DNA of 64,000 bases from Petunia secreta (Eukaryota; Streptophyta; Magnoliopsida; Solanales; Solanaceae): NCBI GenBank assembly GCA_029990175.1, contig JARKIP010000017.1:17254001-17318000 (forward strand). The letters run 5' to 3'. The notes beneath the pieces were generated by a model, which searched no databases, was not told the DNA's origin, and was given only the letters and a program-made list of their open reading frames with translations. Below, one piece after another: positions 56,738 to 64,000 of the stretch (its first letter is position 1; each line of letters opens with the position of its first letter). A program made the translations under genes and the position numbers.

Positions 56738-57080
56738 AGTTTGAAAACAAAATAAGAAAAGGTAAAGACCAAAACATCCTTACTGTTTTGATCATGTTTA
56801 AACAGACAATTAGTGTTTCGTGCAAACGTTTCTTCGAATCGATGCAGAGATGCAATTTGTCATTTTTCGGGTTAAAAACCCTTTTGACATTTGGCGTAGG
56901 TTTACTAATGGACTATCACGTGCCAAGGATGTATAGCCTTCCTAGGTTTGTCATTATGCAAGGAAAATGAATGCGCATTTTGTAGCCAATTATTCTCATA
57001 AATTCCCCAAAATTTGAAGCTCAGTACATGATAACTTTTTGAAAAAAATAAAGTACAAAAGAGAAAAAATAAAAACGACA
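56738..57080. other. Gap between the two ORF1 copies of element B
   Basis: 340 bp, AT-rich, with short frames on both strands but no recognisable motif. I see no gene or promoter that I can support. Confidence 0.5.
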
Positions 57081-58596
57081 CTTTGACTAGGCAGCACACT
57101 CCCTTTCCATCTTCGCCCTCTTTGCTTCTCGTCTAATCTCCTTGACTTCTTCCATAGCTTTGGTTAAGTATCCTTCGGCTGCTACCAAGTGTAAGATGTC
57201 TACCTCTGTACACTCTGAATTCCATTGCCCAAGTTTTGTTTCCAATGCCTCTACCTTTTCCTTTAGTTATAATGTGCGCTTTTTCCACACTTTGATCTCC
57301 TCTTTGTTTTCCTTATCCATCTTGACAGCTTTCAACATGAACTCTCGGTACCGGATTTGAGCCTCTGCTTCACAATCTCTTATGTTATTTTCACGACTTG
57401 GCCCTACTACTACATTTCCTTTTATAATAGAGCGTAACCAGCTTTTGTAGTTTGGTTTGCATCCAGCGTTGTATCTATCAGGAGCTAGCGATGCTTCTTC
57501 CATGACTTGTCTTCCCACGCATGCCTTCCTAATGCTCTTGACCCTTGGAACAACATCTTCAGTGTAGTCAAACTGATAATCTTTCGTTTCTGGTATCAAT
57601 GGTACGATTTGCTTCCTCCCTGCTTGCCTCATTACTATTAAGGGATGGTAAGGTTGAAGGCCTCTTAACCCCATAAGTATCACAAAGGATGCCTTCTTAG
57701 AACTAACGATGAAATCTGATGAAGGGAACCAAGTGAACATCTACTGGATTGAGTCCTCCGTTATGCTTTCGAACAATGCTACCCATTTCTCCGTTCTGCT
57801 TGGCTGCTTGAGTTTTGAAACCTCATACCGTTCCCCAATAAAGTAGTTGTAACCAGATGGTTTGGACAATGCTTGCACACCTCTTGCTTTCCTTAAATGT
57901 TCTTTGAACTATGCTTGTAGTCGAAGATTACACCATTGGAAGTATTTCGCTCCTTTCTTGCAACAACCCAAAGCTCGATAAATGTCCGCTACTACCATAG
58001 CAACTATGGTATAACGGTAGCCATCAATACCGTTGAACACTGCATCGGCAACCATGACAAGTCTTGAATATATGTCGTGACTTGAACTCTCGGGGAAGAC
58101 CATCACCCCTAAAAACAAATAGCAAATGCAAGTGGTCTATCTCTACTCCAATCACCATAGGACTCGAATTCCTTCTTATGACTATCATATGCCTTCAAAC
58201 ACCCAAACCGAGTGTGAAAATAGGAAAAGGGATCTTCTTTTGTTGTAAAAATCCCACGTCCGCACTTGCTACCATACCTACCTTCTTGCGAAACTCGTCA
58301 GTTGTGTGGACACTAGGTGCTAGTATGCGACCCCCTTGCCAATGATGTTTCTCTAACCCCGAGTGTGACACAAACCCCCTTATTTCTTCCAATAAAGGTG
58401 TTAATTCGATATCTCCAAAACTAAACACGTTCAATTCTTCATCCCAAAACGATACTGATTCTTCAATCATCTCCCTACATGGTTCCATTTCTAATAGTGA
58501 AACCAGATGACCCGAATGTTGACGTACTTCGGTTTGCTCTCCCAGTGACAGGTTGCTCCACCAATTGGTTAACAAAGGAGGTGTGCCCATAGTCAT
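57081..58596 (-). pseudogene. Element B ORF1 copy 1 (DUF7745-like)
   Basis: It starts ATG 58596 (MTMGTPPLLTNWWSNLSLGE) and continues 'QHSGHLVSLLEMEPCREMIE', 'FWDEELNVFSFGDIELTPLL' and 'EEIRGFVSHSGLEKHHWQGG' to a shift near 58195. Then come 'IYSRLVMVADAVFNGIDGYR', 'RTEKWVALFESITEDSIQ' and a stop, then 57740-57267 with 'SFVILMGLRGLQPYHPLIVM' and 'FDYTEDVVPRVKSIRKACVG'. A coiled-coil-like end follows ('LKEKVEALETKLGQWNSECT'). It aligns with copy 2 in the WW, FWD, F-F-ELT-LEE and L-GLRG-PYHPL motifs. First ORF after the leader, as in Ogre. Function unknown. Confidence 0.72.
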
Positions 58597-59241
58597 TCCA
58601 AAACGATGAAACTTTTAACTCATTGTGACCTATAAATAAAGAAGAAATAAAATTTAAAACCCCGTCCCCTTGAGAATAATCGAACAAATCAAAATGCGAT
58701 TTCATTCTTGTCTCACTTTTTTCTCTCTTTTCTTTTCTTTTCTCTATAATGCACATAATCATGTCCAAACGCTCCTTTGGGGTCAGAAAACCCGTTTAGG
58801 TAGCTTGGACAAGTTGAAAACTAGCCGGCTCACAGGGAGCCCCTCCTACGACATGATGCATGCTCATTACAATAGAAGAGTGGTGTAATTCTAGATACGG
58901 TTCCCAAAGGCGGATGGCCAAAGAGTGTAATCATTTGAAATTGTCGGTTGTACTACAGACCAACTATATTCCAACATGTCCCTCTTAAAAAGGTATTTTG
59001 GTGGTGAAGTGGCCGTGGGACCCACGTAATCGCCGTGTGTGTGTGGAGTCTCGTATCCCAGGAGTGGGGGACTATGAGTGAAATATGCAAAATGTCACAT
59101 ATATAATACAATAAATAAATAAAGTAAAAGAAATAAAAACAAAAAAGGAAACCAAGTTAGTATGACAGTAATAATAATGAATAACCAGATAATAATTGAA
59201 TAAATCCCAAAATAAAGACTCGTTGTGGTTATGACTTTGAG
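58597..59241 (-). other. Element B 5' leader, non-coding
   Basis: About 650 bp between the primer site and ORF1. Contains 'gtctcgtatcccaggagtgggggac', similar to element C near 43040-43065 ('gttcccaggagtgggggata'), so the leader is shared by the group. No gene. Confidence 0.6.
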
Positions 59242-59261
59242 TATCCCCAGTGGAGTCGTCA
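59242..59261 (-). other. Primer binding site of element B (tRNA-Arg type)
   Basis: Minus strand TGACGACTCCACTGGGGATA lies three bases inside the 5' LTR. It differs from the element C site at one position in the first ten bases. It fits the tRNA-Arg-type primer of Tat/Ogre. Confidence 0.75.
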
Positions 59262-59264
59262 TTC

Positions 59265-62200
59265 TGTCATACCCGATTTTGGACTTAACTCGAGGCGAGT
59301 CGGGTTTCGTATTTGACTGGGTGAACTCGTTTGAGTTTAAATATTGGAGCGGCCACCTATAATTTCTAAGGCGTATTAGGTCACCTAATGTCTAAAGTCA
59401 AGTTCAAAAGGTCTACTAGTCTATTTCAGAGATTCTATGTGGGTAAGAAGTCCAAATGACTCAGGGAAGAAGGTGTTAGGCACTTCCCCGAGTCCCACAA
59501 ATATGGTTACCATCCGAGTCTTAATTTAGGGATATAAACAGTGTACATTGTCATAAATATAACGTGGGAATCTAGTTTAAGGATGTAACACATTCATGCT
59601 ATTTCAAACATACATGTATACATGGTCTTCATATACGACCTATATTTCGAGCCTAATCTTAGTTTACGGCCTTATCAAATGCCTAATCGTTGATAAGTGT
59701 TAGCATATGGATGAATATTCTATTTCAAGTCATATGTGCAATCTACACACAAGAAGGTTTTGCGTAAATAGTCTATTTTGCGAATAAATTCAGATTCAAT
59801 AAGAAACCAAAAGGGGGTTTGTTTAAAAAACAAAATGTTGGCCATTTAGGGTCGGTGTGACTCGTCATTAATTGTCGAGCACTAAACTTAATGGCCTTTT
59901 TTGTGTTGGGGTCGGATTTTGGGAAATATATATATAGGAAGAGAGGTTGTTATTAAAAAATTGGATCACGAAAGCACATAAATGCAAACAAAGGGCTGCC
60001 GCATATAATAGTACGTATATATAGATATACAGATGTAAATACATGATCTAAATGATGATTATACTTTAAAATATATAGTTTTAAAGCATATAAACGATCC
60101 CTATTACTTTAGACACCCCTATACACTATTAGATCAGTGTATAAGGGCAATAGTAAAGGTGAAAATCAGTTTAAGCATGTAAGAGGCCCTTTTTGAAGAT
60201 GCTTTTGGGCCCAGACTTTTGTGCCAAAGAGGGGCAAGTTCAATTTTAAGAAATAGTCTCATATAGGCAAGCAGAACACATATAGCCCCTGTTTATCAAA
60301 ACTTAAAATAATGAAACTGATTAATCATACTTCTGAAGCTTTTAAGGTGTACAGATTTTCAGGAAAGGTGAGGATTTAAGCATGCTATCAGTTTTCACAG
60401 AAGAAACAACTCAGAACCATTTTAATTCAGGCCTAAGCATGATGCAATGCACACAGGGATGAAAGAGAAAAGGGAAGGGCTCCTGGGTAGCCAATTTTGT
60501 GCAACATCATTGTTGCACTTCCTGTTTTAGAAAATTACAGACAGGGCACCTAGCAAATATACAAAGTTTAGAGGGGGCAGTTCCTAAGGGGAAACACAGA
60601 AAGAGAAGGGGTATTGGCCAAAGGAGGACGACCCTGTTTCTCAAAGATTAGGGAAGTATCCAGTTCTCAAAGGTCAGCAGTATTAACAGTCAAAGGTTCC
60701 TCGTTCCAGAACCATCAGAACCAGTTTAGGTAGTTTAAGCATTGGCTTTATTAAACCCTCAAGGTTCTTCTACACACAGCAGGGCATAATAGGGTCTACA
60801 GGAGACCAAATACAGCTGCAAGCAAACAGAGTCAGCAGAGGATGGGAAAGGGGAAAGGCTTGAATCAAAAGGAGATTTGCCAGTAACTCCATTGAACAGA
60901 TGTAGTCAGGGCACCCTTTAACAAAGGTGCAGGAATCCCAGAACACGTACTAAAGCTAATTAGAGCAGAGATGATGTAAGGTCAAGTTGAGGACACACAC
61001 ACACACATAGATGTCACAGTTGATCAGAGACTGAATAGCAGCCTTACTATTTTAATTACATCTCCTTAACAAACATAGACATGATTTCAGAGGTGCAGGG
61101 ATTTCTTTAGGATTATCAGCATACCGAGAACCCAAGGCAAGACCAAACATAGAATAATTTAAATAAAATAGGGATAGGATAAGCATATGGAGACACACAT
61201 AGATGTAATAGATGATAGTAAGTGAAAGAATACCTTTTGAATACTGTGAAGCTAAGGTGAGTACAGAAAGTAAAAAAAAGGAAAAAAAGCAGGACCGACA
61301 CTACCACAAACAATGATGATTCTCTCAGGGAAGTAGGTGAACCAGAAGAATTGAATGCAAAGGAGCTATGCAGAATTTTGTTGAGTATGCCAGTCTGTGT
61401 CTCTGAATTTTCAGTGTTTAGAAACTTCTCCTTTTAGTTGAAAAGAGAGTGGTTTATATAGGTGAGAAGTAGGGATTTGAAAAGCAACGGGTAAAAATCA
61501 ATAAAGTAAGAAATACAGCCTTCTAAGAATAACAGGGGACAAACTGAGTCAATCTTCCAAAAATAGGGTAGTCAATTCCAAATTCTAAGGCCAATCAATC
61601 CTGAATTGATTTGAGAACCCCTCCCTTCAAACATAACTTAGTCCAGAGTCACAAATCCCCCAACAAACAGGTTTGAACCTCAACAGATTTCAAAACATAA
61701 ATTCCAAAGCGTAAAACATGTTCACGTAATGTCTAAAAAATCAATAATTCACACAAATCGTAAATCATGCAAGTCAATTAATCAACAAGTGAAGACCATA
61801 ATCCTGTTAATTCGTAGAAAACATCGGAGATTTTATGCATAGAATCACATGGGTTTCACAGAATCAAAGAAGAGAGGATTACCCATTTACTAGAATCGGG
61901 TCAATAGTGACGCATTATATATTTAACTTTGCATAGGGGTTCTCACCCCGCTTAGGTGACAACACCTTTGAATCAATGGCCTGAACCCCGCCGGAGGCGT
62001 CTCTCGGCGGTGGCGATTCGATTGACATAGGGCTAAATTCTCCCTCGTCAAAACCCTATCGAAAGTGGATGGGTTATGTTGTGGACAACGAGGGGACTTC
62101 AAAAACACCAATTTCCCCAAATTTCGCCGACTAATTTGGCCGAAAAGGCCATCGGCAGTGATGGCGATTGGAATCGCTAAGAGAGGAGAGAGAGAGAGTC

Positions 62201-62281
62201 GTGGCTGATTATTTTAGAGTTTTGGGGGGTGTAAAGTAATAAAAATTAAAACTTGAATCCTGGCCGTTGGATTAGTGTCGT
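59265..62281 (-). repeat. Element B 5' LTR (3' portion), interrupted by D
   Basis: Plus strand TGTCATACCCGATTTTGG onward, aligning with 33332-35367 plus 45693-46846. It has about 140 bp (60672-60810) absent from the other copy and lacks about 230 bp present there at 46010-46250. TATA box at 61453-61460 (minus). It breaks at 62281 after 'attagtgtcgt'; the other LTR continues 'ggacggccagg'. The remaining roughly 450 bp should lie beyond D, outside the window. Confidence 0.9.
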
Positions 62282-62949
62282 TGACACGATCCGGAATCTG
62301 GTTAGGCCGTGTGGGCACCCGACATCCTCCCCTAGACTCGTCGTGCAAACTCTTACCAATTAAATTAGGAAAATAAATATAACAATTCATGAATAAGGAC
62401 AAGACTTAAAAAAAACACAATCATACTGATACCTCTAAGCTGTACAAAAGAAAATACAGCTGACTACCCAACATACTAGTTTTATGGCTATCCAGACTAG
62501 ACATCTAAGAGTACAGAAGAAGACAAATACCTCATGAAGGGAGCAAAATGCAACTGAAATAATAAACATAAAACTGGTGGCCATCCGGAATAAAAGTTGG
62601 CTCACCCTGACAGCTGAAGTCGTCTTCGCTCCTTCACAACGTGGCGAACTAAATCTTGAGCGAACCTGCCGAAACGAAATAGATAAACAATAACAAACAA
62701 CAATCAAGGGTGAGTCAAAAGGATTCAATAAGTGGGGCAGACTAGCTACCTCAAAGGATAGGATAGCTAGCCAGGGAGAAAAGAAATAGATAATCAAAAT
62801 TCTTATTATTTACATTATATAATAGTAGAGCCAGATAATAACTAGAAACACGTATGGAATGACAAACTAATCAAAAACCAGGAACGTAAGATAGCCAAAA
62901 CATATAGGTATCCCGAACACATCCACAATCAGAAATACATCCTATTGTG

Positions 62950-63113
62950 GCATGCAAGCCGATCCATATATTTATCCTGTTGCGATGTGCAACCCGATCC
63001 ATATATTGATACCGTTGCGACGCGGCGTGCAACCCGATCCATATATTTATACCGTTGCAGCATGCAACCCGATCCATATATTTATACCGTTGCGGAGTGC
63101 AACCCGATCCCCG
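62950..63113. repeat. 35-bp tandem repeat, 5 copies (LTR D)
   Basis: 'gcaacccgatccatatattt' recurs with 'gatcc' at 62961, 62996, 63036, 63071 and 63106, a 35-bp period with one 5-bp insertion. Frames on both strands are repeat artefacts. Confidence 0.92.
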
Positions 63114-63334
63114 CAACCAAGAATACGAGCCAGAAATATATAGGCAAACTGAGATATGTCCACGATATAGTATACATACCGCATGCATAAAACACAACAC
63201 AATACATACAATAGTCAGTATGTTGTGCAATGAGATAGGATGAATGCTAATCGATGCAATGCAGTCACATATGAATGAGATGTGATGAATGCGGTACGAT
63301 GCAATACAGTCACATATGTCTGATACCTATCTAC

Positions 63335-63800
63335 GGTGCGGGACTCTCATCGTCTACCAGGAGATATATGCAATAATGATCCCTCACCGGCTCGGGACTC
63401 TCATCGATTACCGGGAAGTATTTACAATGATGACCCTTCACCGGCTCGGCACTCTCATCGATTACCGGGAAGTATATGCACTAATGCCCTTCACCGGCTC
63501 GGGACTCTCATCGATTACCAGGAAGTATATGCAATGATGACCCTTCATCAGCTCGGGACTCTCATCGGTTACCGGGAAGTATATGCAATGATGACCCTTC
63601 ACCGGCTCGGGACTCTCATCGGTTACCGGGAAGCATATGCAATGATGACCCTTCACCGGCGCGGAACTCTCATCGCCAACCGGGAAGTATATGCAATAAT
63701 GACCCTTCAGCGGCGCGGTCTCATCACCAACCGGGAAGTATATGCAATAATGACCATTCACCGGTGCGGGACTCTCATCGCCAACCGAGAAGTATATGCA
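63335..63800. repeat. 54-bp tandem repeat, about 9 copies (LTR D)
   Basis: 'actctcatcg' recurs at 63343, 63397, 63451, 63504, 63558, 63612, 63666 and 63771, with one shortened copy between the last two. The unit is 'gactctcatcgattaccggg' plus 'aagtatatgcaatgatgacccttcaccggct'. Its reverse complement occurs once in each Tekay LTR (about 4030-4085 and 11128-11190). Because 54 is a multiple of three, long frames arise on both strands; they are not genes. Confidence 0.93.
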
Positions 63801-64000
63801 ATGCTCAAAACTAGAGTGCAATGCTCATATGCTCAATGCAAAACAAACAACAGGGCATAACATATAATATACAATGTAAATTCAAAGCTAAGGCATAATG
63901 AGTATGCCTATCGGCAGCTACACACGTAAGACTCCTGTTTTATTGAATTGTTTCATTTTTAGTTTTTTCTTTCTTTTTTGGAAAGGGTATCAAAGAAATG
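63801..64000 (-). other. LTR D, unique part to window end
   Basis: AT-rich sequence without a recognisable feature. Confidence 0.4.

Larger units (their letters stand above)
33332..64000 (-). mobile_element. Element B: large Tat/Ogre-type Ty3 element, right end outside window
   Basis: Transcription runs right to left. The 3' LTR is 33332-47296 (split by element C), the interior 47297-59264 and the 5' LTR 59265 onward (split by D at 62282). Interior order: primer site, two ORF1-type genes, gag remnant, protease, G-patch segment, RT, RNase H regions, integrase, hairpin block, 69-bp minisatellite, polypurine tract. Extra ORF1, large size, tRNA-Arg-type primer site and a second RNase H-like segment fit Tat/Ogre. 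All genes have stops or frameshifts. Confidence 0.88.
62282..64000 (-). repeat. Element D: minus-strand LTR related to Tekay, cut by window end
   Basis: Plus strand TGACACGATCCGG..GGCCGTGTGGGCACCCGAC is the reverse complement of an LTR end like that of Tekay (..GGGTGCCCGCACGGCC..GGGTCGTGTCA). Further in, 'gactcaccctt' and the 54-bp repeat also match the Tekay LTR in reverse. GTCGT at 62277-62281 would be the left target duplication. Whether it is a solo LTR or the 3' LTR of a full element cannot be seen. Confidence 0.82.

Noticed and set aside
63336..63860. A 174-codon plus-strand frame with 18-residue repeats
   Set aside because: Product of the 54-bp tandem repeat in a non-coding LTR. An equally long frame exists on the other strand.

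Overview
This window is plant nuclear heterochromatin built entirely from nested LTR retrotransposons. I found no cellular gene, no rRNA or tRNA gene and no CRISPR array. The sequence is AT-rich. It carries Ty3/gypsy chromovirus (Tekay/Del-like), Athila and Tat/Ogre-like polyproteins, a Ty1/copia remnant with SIRE-like layout, and tRNA-Met and tRNA-Arg type primer sites. This points to a dicot with a large genome. The style of the repeats suggests Solanaceae, but that is an inference from family resemblance only.

Layout from left to right. Bases 1-16940 hold the right part of element A, a minus-strand, coding-depleted Tat/Ogre-type element whose 5' LTR is 13091-16940. A complete plus-strand Tekay/Del chromovirus (2739-11960, TSD CTTTT) is inserted in it. 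Bases 16941-31042 are the body and 3' LTR of a plus-strand Athila element: decayed gag, PR, RT, RNase H and IN, then a later ORF in the env position. This Athila is split at 21500-24625 by a truncated minus-strand Ty3-type element (E) that carries a long unidentified reading frame. Bases 31043-33331 are a minus-strand copia remnant.

From 33332 to the window end lies element B, a large minus-strand Tat/Ogre-type element with about 3.6-kb LTRs and a 12-kb interior (47297-59264). In transcription order the interior holds two related ORF1 copies, a gag remnant, protease, a G-patch segment, RT, RNase H regions, integrase, and a 69-bp coding-phase minisatellite. Its left LTR is split by element C (35368-45687, near-perfect 5-bp TSD), a non-autonomous relative of A. 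Its right LTR is split at 62282 by a minus-strand LTR (D) related to the Tekay LTR, which runs off the window.

Insertion order that the nesting allows: the copia remnant, Athila and B are the oldest layer; A lies in Athila; Tekay lies in A; C and D lie in B. None of the elements looks autonomous. Tekay has lost its RT active-site segment, B has substitutions in the RT and IN catalytic motifs, and A and C keep only vestiges of integrase. A and C could only have moved with proteins supplied by a B-like relative, because they share its primer site, polypurine tract, LTR ends and a conserved 3' hairpin block. The most unusual features are that hairpin, the 23-codon minisatellite and duplicated ORF1 in B, the unidentified minus-strand frame in E, and the GGCGGACCGCC motifs of the Athila.
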